Below are positions 11,216 to 21,588 of a stretch of DNA of 64,000 nt, one piece after another. Origin of the DNA: Fallopia convolvulus (taxonomy: Eukaryota > Streptophyta > Magnoliopsida > Caryophyllales > Polygonaceae); contig OZ024733.1 in the NCBI GenBank assembly GCA_964016875.1, forward strand, positions 7,335,479 to 7,399,478. The letters run 5' to 3'. Each line of letters begins with the position of its first letter. The first letter of the stretch is position 1. Under the pieces are notes generated by a model, which saw nothing but the letters and a program-made list of their open reading frames with translations, was not told the DNA's origin and searched no databases. Both the position numbers and the translations under genes were made by a program.

Positions 11216-11409
11216 GGGCTAACGACGTTAAAATAGTGCTTACGGGAGGCAAACCGCTTTAGTTTGTTTTTCTTAGATCTTTTTGCTAGCTTTCTTTTGA
11301 CTTGTTTTTAGATTAGGTTATAGATTTTCGGAATAGAATGCTTTGATAAGTGATACAGGAAAAAGGGGTCGAAATTGAGCAAAAACGAAGACTTGGTTAA
11401 AATTGTAGG

Positions 11410-11447
11410 AGGGTCGATATCGACCCCCTCAGAGTCGGTACCGACGC
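11410..11447. repeat. Double-palindrome unit after integrase
   Basis: GGGTCGATATCGACCCC, CTCAGA centre, GTCGGTACCGAC. The left arm alone is a 16-bp palindrome (GGGTCGATATCGACCC). Confidence 0.9.
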
Positions 11448-12175
11448 CTGCAGGTAAGTGTCCTTATATTAATTTTTCCTTTTATTTTTCCTCTACTCCC
11501 TTCACAACCTTAGAGCCTTCCCCACAACCGAATCCTCTTGCTCTCTCACCCTCGCCGGCGCACACACCTCGCACCACCACACCGCCGGAATCGCTGTTAA
11601 AATCATGCCACCGCTGCACACCAGTCCACACAACAGTCCACCCACAAAACCGAGATCCCTCACCCCGGTATCGAACAAAAATTTTCTTGTTCGTTATCGA
11701 ACCAAACTCCCTCATTACCAACCCAAACTTCTTCTATTTTCTTTCAAATTCTCGGATCTACGGTATGATTTCTCAACCTTCATCTTCTATTGTGAATTTC
11801 TTGAGCTTACATGGTGATTTTGGGGTATTTGCATATCTAGATCTAGATCTAGGTTGAAAATTTTTGTACATAAAATTCATGCCTCTTTGCCTCGATTTGG
11901 TGTTGTATATTGATGAATGATGCTCCTCCATGATTAGAATTGAATTAGTTTCAATTTTTAAGCATGAATTTGCTTATTCTTAAATTTTCTAGATATACAC
12001 AATGTTTTGGCTATCTTGGCATGTTTTTGGGATGGCTTTTGAGTAAATATCGGGTTTGTGGTGCTTGTTTACCTTGAATTGATGTTGACACTTGCTAAAT
12101 TGATGTAATGGAAGGATGATTGTTGGTTCAAAGTCGAAAAAACTTCGACTCAAACCGAATTCGGGGCTGCATCAG

Positions 12176-12270
12176 GTTCGATATCGACCCCCTTAGGGTC
12201 GGTACCGACCCATGTGTTGCCCAGAAAATTCAAGTCCTTCGATACCGACCCTCTGGGTTCGGTACCGACA
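12176..12270. repeat. Two double-palindrome units upstream of 3' ORF
   Basis: Units at 12176-12211 (GGTTCGATATCGACCC / GGGTCGGTACCGACC) and 12238-12270 (TTCGATACCGACCC / GGTTCGGTACCGA). Confidence 0.9.
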
Positions 12271-12512
12271 CCTACAGGACATTTGCTTCTTGATTTTTGC
12301 GTGCTTTTGGATGATTATCTAGGCTCTTTCATGCTTAATTAATTAAATTTTGATTGATTATGCATAATAGCTTTGTTTTTCCATCCATATGGCACACAAT
12401 TATGTGAATTGAGTGATTTTTGGCATGTGTTTTCAATTCAAGTATGGGGTTATTTCGTTCTCTTGTTTCATGTGGAGAATTATCTTGGAAATTTTTGAAT
12501 GCGCATGATTAA

Positions 12513-13818
12513 ATGGCCAGTTCAAGCAGAGCAAACAAGAAGTCGAACAAGAGGGCAAGGAAGCCTAGCCCTCCACCAGAATTTGTGCTTGAGCTCAACA
12601 ATGACAGGGAGGAGGCAATATTCAACCATGTGATAAGCAAAACTCACAAGACAAGGTGGTTCTCCAAATCCCATGCTAAGAAACTTGGCATTTGGAGAGA
12701 CGTCAAACAAGCTTTTATCCACATTGGTTCCTACCACCTTCTCAATGCCAATGAACCACACTGCCCCGTCCTCACAGCTGAATTCATTGCCACCCTCCGA
12801 CTCCAGCTTGACAACCCAGAGGAACCTGGACAAGTTGTATTCCAGCTTATGAACCAGTCCTATGAGCTTACTCTGCACCATGTCAACACCCTTCCTGGCT
12901 TCCCTAGCCCATACCATGGCTATAAGGCCCCGGAGGACTTCAAGGTTGAGGAAACATGGAGATATATCACGGGTAAACCTCTTGGCGGCATTCGTGCACT
13001 TCCCACCAAGGAAATTGTCAACCCTATCTTCTGCATCATCTTGTCGATTTTAGGTAGCACCATTATGGCAAAGTCAGAGTTTACACGACCGACAAGGAAG
13101 GAGGTGGGGTGCCTCCGCACAATGTTGTTCAAAGAGCCCCCATCTATGAATTTGGGGTACGAATGGCTAAGGCATGTGGCGACGGTCGGGCCAAAGAGTG
13201 AGGAAGTCTACATCGGGGGCATGGTAACCCGGCTTGCTCGAGCGTGCAAGATTGATCTTTCTCGCCTCACCACAGGTATTCCGCCTCAGTTATTAGATTC
13301 TACCTATTGGACGTCGTCGGGTATTCTCAAGAGAGTTGGTGGAGTGCTCACCACAATGGTTGAAGGGCAACAAGTCGAAGTGACCCCAGAAAAGCTTGAG
13401 CTCTTGTACCTTACAAATTGTTACTCAACTTGGACTTCTCGGCCCTACCCTTTCTCTCTGGGTCTCGAGGCTGAGTTATCGTTGAGGAGGAAAGAGTCCC
13501 GGTCTCAAAGAGATGAAGAGATGTATGATGTTGAGGGAGTGGCGCACGCGGATGGGCCCATTACCGAGCCAACAGAGCTCAGAATCACTCTTTACAACCC
13601 CGTTACCGACCCTTATATGGTCGGTACCAACCTCCAGTTCGAACATTTCCAACAGTTTAACGAGGGGTACGGGTCTGGTTTCGGGGCGTCCACAGAGCAT
13701 CTCTAGAGATACAATGTTCACCATCCTGATGACAGCTCTAGCTCCAACTCCACTCCACCTCCATGGGTCAACTCAGGCTCCAACTCCACTCCACCTCCAT
13801 ATGGTTGTGCACCGAATG
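12513..13818 (+). pseudogene. Athila-type 3' ORF (plant transposon protein family), 5' part
   Basis: Open from 12513 to 13706 (397 codons). A basic N-terminus (NKKSNKRARKP) precedes a domain typical of the extra ORF after pol in Athila-group elements: REEAIFNHVISKTHKTRWFSK, PGFPSPYHGYK, WRYITGKPLGG, YEWLRHVATVGP and MVTRLARACKIDL. I place it with the ATHILA ORF-1 / putative plant transposon protein families. Its function is unknown, though it is often called env-like. A TAG at 13704-13706 ends the frame. Without that stop, Ser/Pro-rich codons continue to 13818, where the chromovirus inserted. The C-terminal piece is at 21379-21588. A double-palindrome unit is in frame at 13600-13630. Confidence 0.8.
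13600..13630. repeat. Double-palindrome unit inside the 3' ORF
   Basis: CGTTACCGACCC, TTATAT centre, GGTCGGTACC. Read in frame it gives VTDPYMVGT, inside a low-complexity tail rather than the conserved domain. Confidence 0.85.
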
Positions 13819-14744
13819 TGATGTGATTCCATCGATGTCCGAGCCAACTATGGAGCACACTTCGGAACACTTGGAGGAGCAACACTTGGAGGAGCACACG
13901 TCGGAACACTTGGAGGAGCCTCGGCATACCCTAGACGCGCCAACAAGCTTGGATGGTGGCGCGCCCTTGCCTTCCGGTTTTGATGGTGCCAAAGCTCAAG
14001 GAACTACACCACCTTATCTAGGTCGTATTACGCGATCCCGAGCTAAGGCCATTCTATGTCAAGTGCAAGAAGAGCTCATGGGGTGTAGCTTTCCGAAAGA
14101 GTGCAATGAAGATGGTTGGAGTTTTATTCTACTTCATGGTTCTAAGTGACAATTCGACGAAAAGGACAATTATTAAGTTTTCGGGTTTTTGGGTTAATTT
14201 TTGTAGTTTCCTTAAGTGAAGGGGCTAACTTTGTGAGGTTGCTTTCTAGGTTATATGGTCGTCCCCCTCACCCTTTGTGGCTAGACTTGGACGAAATTTG
14301 CTTCTCTTTTCCTTGCATTTTCAATTCGAAGTTCTTGTTTTGTTTCGTTCAATTCTCGTTGTTCAATTGTTGGTGAGTCATATCCGACAATTTCGAGCAT
14401 CCTAGTTTGTTTGAGAGCTTGGTGAGTCATATCCAAGTTATCAAGCATCCATATCCCCTTGTTCTCTCCATTTCGAACCATCCTCCATCTCGGAGGTTTC
14501 TGCACCATCTCAGTAAATTCGACATAACTTTCAATCCGCTCATCATCTCGGTCTCATATTTTGAGGACTTCAACTAGACTCATAGATCTAACTTCTCGAA
14601 TTGGAATCACTCAATTTCGAGTTCGGACGAGGAAGATCCAGCCAGTTGAAGACGGGTCAGTTGCGTGGTGTTTGTTGTCGGAATTCCTTGGATTCTCGTG
14701 GCGATCTCTTTGCACCATCATCCCCTCCATCGATCCGGCCATCA
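13819..14744 (+). repeat. 5' LTR of CRM-like element
   Basis: 926 bp, TGATG...CATCA inverted ends, preceded by GAATG. By direct comparison with 20448-21373 I see three differences: near 13922 (C/T), 14159 (A/G) and 14204 (G/A). The first ~330 bp are the same codons that end the polyprotein. A short duplicated phrase (TTGGTGAGTCATATCC) occurs near 14369 and 14420. No clear TATA box. Confidence 0.95.
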
Positions 14745-14746
14745 AG

Positions 14747-14760
14747 TGGTATCAGAGCCA
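14747..14760 (+). other. Primer binding site, initiator tRNA-Met
   Basis: TGGTATCAGAGCCA, complementary to the plant initiator tRNA-Met 3' end, 2 bp after the LTR. Confidence 0.95.
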
Positions 14761-15654
14761 CGTGAAGGTATCGCCATCTAAATCTTGTTCCGACCTTGAA
14801 TTTCCACTTGTTGCAAGTTTTAGGTTTGAACTCTCTAGGGCTGCGTTGTTGTTGTTGTGGTGTTCGGCCTTGTCCGAATTGTTGTCTTGTGTTGTGGACG
14901 TTTTCTTGTCTTGAAATTGTTGTTGTTTGGTCGAGTTTGGTGCTCAGCCATGGCTGAAAACCATGCCCAAAAAACGTCCATGAGATGAACTCCAAAGGTC
15001 CTTAATTTGGTAGTTGAAAGGGTGCATTTGTTGCTTGAATTTAAGCCTTTCTTTAGTGTTGGTTTTAAGTGTGTCTTGCTGATTTTGCTGAGTTAAAAAA
15101 ACGTGGGATTGAGGTCCAAACCAGCCTTGTTTGTTGTCATTACATGCTTGTTGTTGGCTACGGTGCTAGGATACGGGAACGACACCAAGACGAGACATCT
15201 TGTGTTGTTGTTTAAGTGTCTTGAAATTTTTTGTTGAATAATCAGAAAAACCTTGCCGGCGGCGAAAGCTAATAAGGGGCCAGGCATAGAAAGAAAGATT
15301 AAAGACTAGAAAAACCTTGCCCGGCGGCGTAAAGCTAATAAGGGGCCGGGCACGGAAAGAGTAGTCATCTTGTAGTGCCTAGCAAAGGCCTACAAAGAGT
15401 AGTCGTCTAGTAGTGCCTAGCAAAGGCCTGCTCGAAACAAAAAAAAAAATTAATTAATTTGTAATACTTGGTGTTGAGTCTTGGTGGTTTAGTAGCTTCC
15501 TAGCATTGTTTTCCTAAGCAAGTGTGTGGTGAATTCTCTCTTTGTTGCCTTTGTTGTTTTTGCCTACTTGCAACTTGTCGGATTTTCATCTCGGGCAAGT
15601 CTTGGTGATTAATTCGTGTGACCTCTATACCTTGATCTTTGCCTTGTTTTTACG
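14761..15654 (+). other. Leader of CRM-like element with small tandem duplications
   Basis: Untranslated leader before the gag-pol ATG. At about 15242-15360 a ~63-bp unit (AAAAACCTTGCC, CGGCG, AAAGCTAATAAGGGGCC) is present twice. At about 15360-15430 a ~40-bp unit (AGAGTAGTC, TAGTGCCTAGCAAAGGCCT) is present twice. No separate gene is seen. Confidence 0.8.
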
Positions 15655-18600
15655 ATGACAAGTGTAGGTGATGACAAGAATAAGGAACAAGTTGAGGAGA
15701 CGTCCACTAGTTCGGTGGCTGCCATGTTGCAAAACATGCAACAATCCTTGCAACAATCCATTGAGGCTTTGGGAACTAGGTTGACTGATTTGGAGAGCCA
15801 AGTGCGAGGCCAAGATGATAGAGCACGGGTGTCTCATACGGGGGCTCTACCAAGTGTGCTACAAAGCGCTAACCAAGTGGAGTCGTTACAAGAGGAGGCC
15901 TCTACGTCTTACTTGCCAAACTCGGAGGCGCAAGCATCCATCGGTGTGAGCACCTCCATGGGGATTATGCCTCCTTACATTCCTCCGACGAGCTTCCACA
16001 ATCCACACTTTGTGGCCAATTCCGGGGTAAGGCCTTCATTTGCTACATTTCCTAATAGTATTCCTATTAGTGCTACTAACTTGTCAGGTTATGGAGCGCC
16101 GAGCTATCAAGAGGTCAATCCTGCAACGGCTACTCAACCCCCACCTCTCTTGCATCTCCCAAGGCGCGGCCAACCTCCTAGAGGGCCGGCCAATGGTGGT
16201 GCCGGGCAGCCTTGGCATGGCGCGCCGGTGCAACAAGAAGAGCGGCCCCGGGATCCCCATTACGGCATCAAGCTGAACGTGCCGACATTTTCGGGAACTT
16301 CCGACGCCGATGCCTGTCTTGATTGGCTTGCCAAGGTGGAGTCAATCTTTGACTTCTATGGCTATGATGATGCGAGGCGGGTGGCCATGGCGGCCATACA
16401 CTTCACCGACTTTGCTTACCAATGGTGGCTCGAGGACAAGGCTTTGAGGAGAGCACGTCGGATGCCTCAACTTAACACATGGCAAGATCTAAGAGAGGCC
16501 TTAGAAGAGAGGTTCGTGCCTCAAGATTACACGGAGCGCATCCATGCCAAGTTGGAGCAAGTGCGTCAAGGGAACCGGACTCCCGATGAGTTCTACAACG
16601 AGCTGCGTATGCTCATCTTCCGTTCCCGAGTACAATTTCCCGACGGGTATGTCATCTCTAAATTTGTCAATGGGTTAAATTTGGAACTAAAAAATGTGGT
16701 GAGTATGCAGCATTTTAGTAGGGGTACCGATATTGAGCAAGTGCTTCATTATACCAACCATATCTACAAGCAACTTGCTCAACGGCGTTCGAGTTCAACC
16801 ACTTCTCGAACGTGGCAGCCTTCATCCACGGCTCCTAAGGCACCACCAACTCAGTTTAGGAAGCCGGAAATAAGGAAGGACTCGACTCCTCAACCGAGGA
16901 AAGAGTTTTCCCCACGTCCTCGGCAAGAAGGCGGTGTGAAGGCGAGCGACGTGAAGTGTTTCAAGTGCCTTGGACATGGGCATTATGCTCGGGATTGTCC
17001 CAACGAACGGAAGGTTCTTCTTAACTCCCAAGGGGAGTACGAGTATGAGGAAGAAGGGGCTGCAGAAGAGGAAGAAGAGAGCCCCGAGGTTGAGGAAGAC
17101 GGCCTCCATGTCACCGCCGAGGAGGGTGAGTGCTTCGTGGTACAACGGATGCTTTTCATGACGGAGAACACCACCACACCTAGCCAACGAGAGGTTATCT
17201 TTCACACTCGATGCAAAATTATGGATAAGGTATGTAGTGTGATTATCGATAGCGGGTCTTGTTGTAATATTATTAGTCAAGAGGTGGTGGATCGCTTTTC
17301 CTTGAAAACTACTTGCCATCCTTTACCTTATCCTCTATGTTGGTTGAATTCTAATGCCCCGATCCAAGTCAAGGAAAGGGCTCGTATTTGCTTTTCTATA
17401 GGGCCTTACAAGGATGAGGTGGAGTGTGATGTGGTGCCGATGACCGCTTGTCATCTTCTTTTGGGGCGCCCTTGGCAATATGATAAGGGAGCTATTCATG
17501 ATGGAGTCTCCAACGAGTATCACTTTCAAATGGAGGGAAAGAAGGTGACGTTGCACCCGATGACCCCCCATGAAATCATGTTGGACCACGCAGCGAAGGA
17601 GCAAAGGAAGAAGCATGCGCTTCGAGAGGGAAAGAAGGACAAGAAGCTAGCTCTAGGCGGCCCTTCTACGCCCTTGCTTTTGGCCAAACCGAAGGAGATT
17701 ATTCATACTTTCAAGGGAAGTGGCGTTTGCGTTTTACTTGTTTTTCAAGAATCTTATTTATCTTCCCAAGAATTAGTTGATCTTCCTCCTTCCATATCTA
17801 CTCTTTTGCAGGACTTTGAGGAGCTTTTCCAAGAAGAGGTGCCACCGGGACTACCACCGCTTAGGGGAATCGAGCATCAAATCGACTTTGTCCCCGGTGC
17901 CACTCTACCGAACCGTCCAGCCTATCGAGCCAATCCGGAGGAAACTAAGGAGCTTCAACGGCAAGTCCAAGAGCTCCTTGATAAGGGATATGTGCGTGAG
18001 AGCCTCAGCCCGTGTGCCGTGCCCGTCATTCTTGTGCCTAAGAAGGACGGCACATGGAGGATGTGCGTTGATTGTCGAGCGATCAACAATATTACTATCA
18101 AGTATCGTCACCCGATTCCGAGACTTGAGGATATGCTTGACGAGCTACATGGGGCGAGTCTCTTCTCCAAAATTGATCTCAAGAGCGGATATCATCAAAT
18201 AAGGATGAAGGAGGGAGATGAATGGAAGACGGCATTCAAAACCAAGCAAGGCCTATACGAGTGGTTGGTTATGCCCTTCGGATTAACCAACGCTCCGAGC
18301 ACTTTCATGCGCTTGATGAACCACGTCCTCCGCCCTTTTATTGGTAAGTTTGTGGTTGTATACTTTGATGATATTTTGATTTATAGCCACGATTTATCAT
18401 CCCATGTCGAGCACCTTAGGCAAGTGCTTGAAGCTTTGAAACGGGAACGCCTATTTGCTAACTTCAAGAAGTGCCACTTTTGTTCGGATCACGTGGTATT
18501 TCTTGGTTTTGTTGTGAGTAGGAATGGACTTGAAGTAGATGAAGAGAAGGTGAAGGCGATTCAAGAATGGCCCACACCGACAACTATGACACAAGTCCGG

Positions 18601-20778
18601 AGTTTCCTTGGCCTAGCCGGTTTCTACCGCCGGTTTGTTCGTGATTTTAGTACCTTGGCTGCGCCTTTGACCTTCCTCACCAAGAAGAATGTTCCATTTA
18701 TGTGGGGAGAGGCGCAAGAAGAGGCCTTTGCAGCCCTTAAGGCTAAGTTGACACACGCGCCGTTGTTAGCTCTTCCCGACTTTGGCAAGATGTTCGAGAT
18801 TGAGTGTGATGCGTCGGGAATTGGGCTCGGTGGTGTGCTTATGCAAGAGGGACGTCCCATAGCCTATTATAGTGAGAAGCTTGGAGGTGCCGAGCTCAAG
18901 TACCCCACGTACGACAAAGAGCTACTTGCTCTTGTTCGAGTGCTAAGGGTGTGGGAGCACTATCTCTTGCCTCGGGAGTTTGTTATCCATTCCGATCATG
19001 AGGCGTTGAAGTACTTGAGAGGGCAAGCAAAACTGAATCGGAGGCATGCCAAATGGGTTGAGTTCATTGAATCCTTTCCCTATGTCATCAAGCATAAGAA
19101 AGGCAAGGACAACGTCGTCGCCGACGCGTTGTCCCGGAGGTACGCTCTTTTATCCTTACTAGATGCACGATTGCTTGGATTTTCTTTCATGAAGGAGTTG
19201 TATGCTCATGATGCTGAGTTTAGTGATATTTTTCATGCTTGTTTGAAGGGGGGAAGTCGGGATCAATTTTATTTGCATGATGGGTTTCTTTTTAAGGGAA
19301 CTCGCTTGTGTGTGCCTAGTGGTTCGGTTAGGCGTTTGCTTGTCCAAGAGGCCCATGGTGGCGGCCTCATGGGACATTTTGGTGTCATGAAAACTTTGCA
19401 TATGCTTAGGGAACATTTCTATTGGCCTCACATGCTTAGGTCGGTAGAGAACTTTTGTGCTTCATGTGCTACATGTGTGCGTGCAAAGTCTAAAGTGCAC
19501 CCTCACGGTTTGTATACCCCTTTGCCTATTCCTAGTGCCCCATGGGAGGATATTTCTATGGACTTTGTTTTGGGGTTGCCTAGGACAAAAAGGGGTAGGG
19601 ACTCTATTTTTGTGGTGGTAGATAGATTTTCTAAGATGGCACATTTTATTGCTTGCCACAAAACCGATGATGCTGTTAATGTTGCCACCTTGTTCTTTGA
19701 TAATGTGGTTCGGTTGCATGGGGTCCCTAAATCTATTGTTTCTGACCGTGATGTTAAATTTCTAAGTTTCTTTTGGAAGACTCTTTGGTCCAAGCTTGGA
19801 ACCAAGCTCTTATTCTCTACTACTTGCCACCCGCAAACGGATGGGCAAACCGAGGTCGTTAATCGTACCCTTGGTGCCTTGTTGCGTTCTATTTTGAAAA
19901 CTAATTTGCGCAGGTGGGAAGAGTGTCTTCCTTTCATTGAGTTTGCTTACAATAGGTCCATTCATTCCGCTACAAAGAAGACGCCTTTTGAGGTGGTGTA
20001 TGGGCGCAATCCCGTTACACCACTTGATTTAGCGCCTTATGCTATGTCCGATCGAGAGAGTCGTGAAGGACGGGACCGGGCTGAGTATATTAAGCAGATT
20101 CATGAGGATACTCGTCTTCAATTGGAGAGGCGAACATTGCAATACAAGCGCCAAGCTGATAAAGGGCGCAAGGAGCTGATTTTTGAACCCGGCGACCTTG
20201 TTTGGGTTCATTTGAGGAAGGAGAGGTTTCCTACTCTTCGAAATTCTAAGCTTAAGCCACGTGGAGATGGACCATTCCAAGTGTTAGAGCGCATCAACGA
20301 CAATGCTTACAAGCTTGATCTTCCTCCGAATTATGGCGTCCATGAGGTATTCAACGTATCCGATCTTGTTCCTTATTTTTCTAACAATGATGTTGAGTTT
20401 GAGCAGGATCTAGGTTCGAGGACGAACCCTTTTCAAGGGGAGGAGGATGATGTGATTCCATCGATGTCCGAGCCAACTATGGAGCACACTTCGGAACACT
20501 TGGAGGAGCAACACTTGGAGGAGCACACGTCGGAACACTTGGAGGAGCCTTGGCATACCCTAGACGCGCCAACAAGCTTGGATGGTGGCGCGCCCTTGCC
20601 TTCCGGTTTTGATGGTGCCAAAGCTCAAGGAACTACACCACCTTATCTAGGTCGTATTACGCGATCCCGAGCTAAGGCCATTCTATGTCAAGTGCAAGAA
20701 GAGCTCATGGGGTGTAGCTTTCCGAAAGAGTGCAATGAAGATGGTTGGAGTTTTATTCTACTTCATGGTTCTAAGTGA
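15655..20778 (+). CDS. Gag-Pol polyprotein of CRM-like chromovirus
   Basis: Uninterrupted 1707-residue polyprotein. It has a gag domain at about 204-330 (SGTSDADACLDWL, QWWLEDKA, TPDEFYNELR) and a CCHC knuckle at 435-448 (C435, C438, H443, C448), then an acidic stretch. The protease active site DSGS is at 532-535. RT has FSKIDLKSGYHQI near 840 and YFDD at 903-906. RNase H has ECDAS near 1050 and VVADALSR near 1155. Integrase has an HHCC zinc region at about 1233-1275 and catalytic D1303, D1364 and E1400, with D1364 and E1400 35 residues apart. The GPF module lies near 1540. No chromodomain follows. Residues from about 1598 are encoded by the 3' LTR, contain repeated SEHLEE phrases, and end with GRITRSRAKA, a motif common at the end of plant polyproteins. 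The ATG is the first in frame after a 0.9-kb leader. All key catalytic residues are present. Confidence 0.95.
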   Translation: MTSVGDDKNKEQVEETSTSSVAAMLQNMQQSLQQSIEALGTRLTDLESQVRGQDDRARVSHTGALPSVLQSANQVESLQEEASTSYLPNSEAQASIGVSTSMGIMPPYIPPTSFHNPHFVANSGVRPSFATFPNSIPISATNLSGYGAPSYQEVNPATATQPPPLLHLPRRGQPPRGPANGGAGQPWHGAPVQQEERPRDPHYGIKLNVPTFSGTSDADACLDWLAKVESIFDFYGYDDARRVAMAAIHFTDFAYQWWLEDKALRRARRMPQLNTWQDLREALEERFVPQDYTERIHAKLEQVRQGNRTPDEFYNELRMLIFRSRVQFPDGYVISKFVNGLNLELKNVVSMQHFSRGTDIEQVLHYTNHIYKQLAQRRSSSTTSRTWQPSSTAPKAPPTQFRKPEIRKDSTPQPRKEFSPRPRQEGGVKASDVKCFKCLGHGHYARDCPNERKVLLNSQGEYEYEEEGAAEEEEESPEVEEDGLHVTAEEGECFVVQRMLFMTENTTTPSQREVIFHTRCKIMDKVCSVIIDSGSCCNIISQEVVDRFSLKTTCHPLPYPLCWLNSNAPIQVKERARICFSIGPYKDEVECDVVPMTACHLLLGRPWQYDKGAIHDGVSNEYHFQMEGKKVTLHPMTPHEIMLDHAAKEQRKKHALREGKKDKKLALGGPSTPLLLAKPKEIIHTFKGSGVCVLLVFQESYLSSQELVDLPPSISTLLQDFEELFQEEVPPGLPPLRGIEHQIDFVPGATLPNRPAYRANPEETKELQRQVQELLDKGYVRESLSPCAVPVILVPKKDGTWRMCVDCRAINNITIKYRHPIPRLEDMLDELHGASLFSKIDLKSGYHQIRMKEGDEWKTAFKTKQGLYEWLVMPFGLTNAPSTFMRLMNHVLRPFIGKFVVVYFDDILIYSHDLSSHVEHLRQVLEALKRERLFANFKKCHFCSDHVVFLGFVVSRNGLEVDEEKVKAIQEWPTPTTMTQVRSFLGLAGFYRRFVRDFSTLAAPLTFLTKKNVPFMWGEAQEEAFAALKAKLTHAPLLALPDFGKMFEIECDASGIGLGGVLMQEGRPIAYYSEKLGGAELKYPTYDKELLALVRVLRVWEHYLLPREFVIHSDHEALKYLRGQAKLNRRHAKWVEFIESFPYVIKHKKGKDNVVADALSRRYALLSLLDARLLGFSFMKELYAHDAEFSDIFHACLKGGSRDQFYLHDGFLFKGTRLCVPSGSVRRLLVQEAHGGGLMGHFGVMKTLHMLREHFYWPHMLRSVENFCASCATCVRAKSKVHPHGLYTPLPIPSAPWEDISMDFVLGLPRTKRGRDSIFVVVDRFSKMAHFIACHKTDDAVNVATLFFDNVVRLHGVPKSIVSDRDVKFLSFFWKTLWSKLGTKLLFSTTCHPQTDGQTEVVNRTLGALLRSILKTNLRRWEECLPFIEFAYNRSIHSATKKTPFEVVYGRNPVTPLDLAPYAMSDRESREGRDRAEYIKQIHEDTRLQLERRTLQYKRQADKGRKELIFEPGDLVWVHLRKERFPTLRNSKLKPRGDGPFQVLERINDNAYKLDLPPNYGVHEVFNVSDLVPYFSNNDVEFEQDLGSRTNPFQGEEDDVIPSMSEPTMEHTSEHLEEQHLEEHTSEHLEEPWHTLDAPTSLDGGAPLPSGFDGAKAQGTTPPYLGRITRSRAKAILCQVQEELMGCSFPKECNEDGWSFILLHGSK
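20435..20447 (+). other. Polypurine tract of CRM-like element
   Basis: AAGGGGAGGAGGA ends exactly one base before the 3' LTR start (20448). It is also coding (in frame within FQGEED). Confidence 0.92.
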
Positions 20779-21373
20779 CAATTCGACGGAAAGGACAATT
20801 ATTAAGTTTTCGGGTTTTTGGGTTAATTTTTGTAATTTCCTTAAGTGAAGGGGCTAACTTTGTGAGGTTGCTTTCTAGGTTATATGGTCGTCCCCCTCAC
20901 CCTTTGTGGCTAGACTTGGACGAAATTTGCTTCTCTTTTCCTTGCATTTTCAATTCGAAGTTCTTGTTTTGTTTCGTTCAATTCTCGTTGTTCAATTGTT
21001 GGTGAGTCATATCCGACAATTTCGAGCATCCTAGTTTGTTTGAGAGCTTGGTGAGTCATATCCAAGTTATCAAGCATCCATATCCCCTTGTTCTCTCCAT
21101 TTCGAACCATCCTCCATCTCGGAGGTTTCTGCACCATCTCAGTAAATTCGACATAACTTTCAATCCGCTCATCATCTCGGTCTCATATTTTGAGGACTTC
21201 AACTAGACTCATAGATCTAACTTCTCGAATTGGAATCACTCAATTTCGAGTTCGGACGAGGAAGATCCAGCCAGTTGAAGACGGGTCAGTTGCGTGGTGT
21301 TTGTTGTCGGAATTCCTTGGATTCTCGTGGCGATCTCTTTGCACCATCATCCCCTCCATCGATCCGGCCATCA
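20448..21373 (+). repeat. 3' LTR of CRM-like element
   Basis: 926 bp, near-identical to 13819-14744, followed by the target duplication GAATG. It encodes the last ~110 residues and the stop codon of the polyprotein (stop at 20776-20778). Confidence 0.95.
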
Positions 21374-21378
21374 GAATG

Positions 21379-21588
21379 GAGAGGCTCCAGACCGGCCAAC
21401 TCAGGCTTTATGAACAGCACCATCAATTCCAAGAGCATTATGCGCAGCAGAGGAAGATAGATGAGCAGTGCTGGCATAAGAATGAGGGTCGCTGGGCTCA
21501 GTCTGATGAGCGATGGACGTCTACTTATGAGTTCATGACTGCAATGGAGAAGCACTTTCCTCCTCCATCATCACCTGATTATCAATGA
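21379..21588 (+). pseudogene. C-terminal fragment of the Athila-type 3' ORF
   Basis: Open to a TGA at 21586-21588. Gln/His/Glu-rich, probably coiled coil (LYEQHHQFQEHYAQQRKI), ending in FPPPSSPDYQ. It is the part of the 12513 ORF left on the right of the chromovirus. The reading frame differs from that of the upstream piece by a small shift, so the 3' ORF was probably already damaged. Confidence 0.75.

Larger units (their letters stand above)
11216..12512 (+). other. Spacer between integrase and 3' ORF
   Basis: About 1.3 kb without a convincing gene. A 160-codon open stretch at 11375-11857 is Pro/Thr/Ser-rich with no recognisable domain and is probably chance. It contains three double-palindrome units and a strong splice-donor-like sequence, TGCAGGTAAGTG, at about 11449-11460. 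In Athila elements the downstream ORF is thought to be expressed by splicing, so a donor here could matter. Confidence 0.5.
13819..21373 (+). mobile_element. CRM-like chromovirus, apparently intact
   Basis: Complete Ty3/gypsy element of 7555 bp. Its 926-bp LTRs begin TGATG and end CATCA, and the target duplication GAATG is at 13814-13818 and 21374-21378. It has an initiator-tRNA-Met PBS, one uninterrupted 1707-codon gag-pol ORF and a PPT directly against the 3' LTR. The ORF runs about 110 codons into the 3' LTR and has no ordinary chromodomain, as known for the CRM (centromeric) clade; the gag and protease motifs also fit. LTRs differ at only three sites, all transitions, so insertion was recent. 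It interrupts the 3' ORF of the Athila-like element. Confidence 0.92.

Noticed and set aside
11375..11857. 160-codon open stretch rich in Pro, Ser and Thr
   Set aside because: Begins inside the palindrome unit, has no domain, and lies in the spacer before the 3' ORF; kept only as spacer.
13763..14149. 128-codon open stretch at the left edge of the CRM-like element
   Set aside because: It is the LTR copy of the polyprotein C-terminus read from flanking DNA; the real coding use is at 20448-20778.
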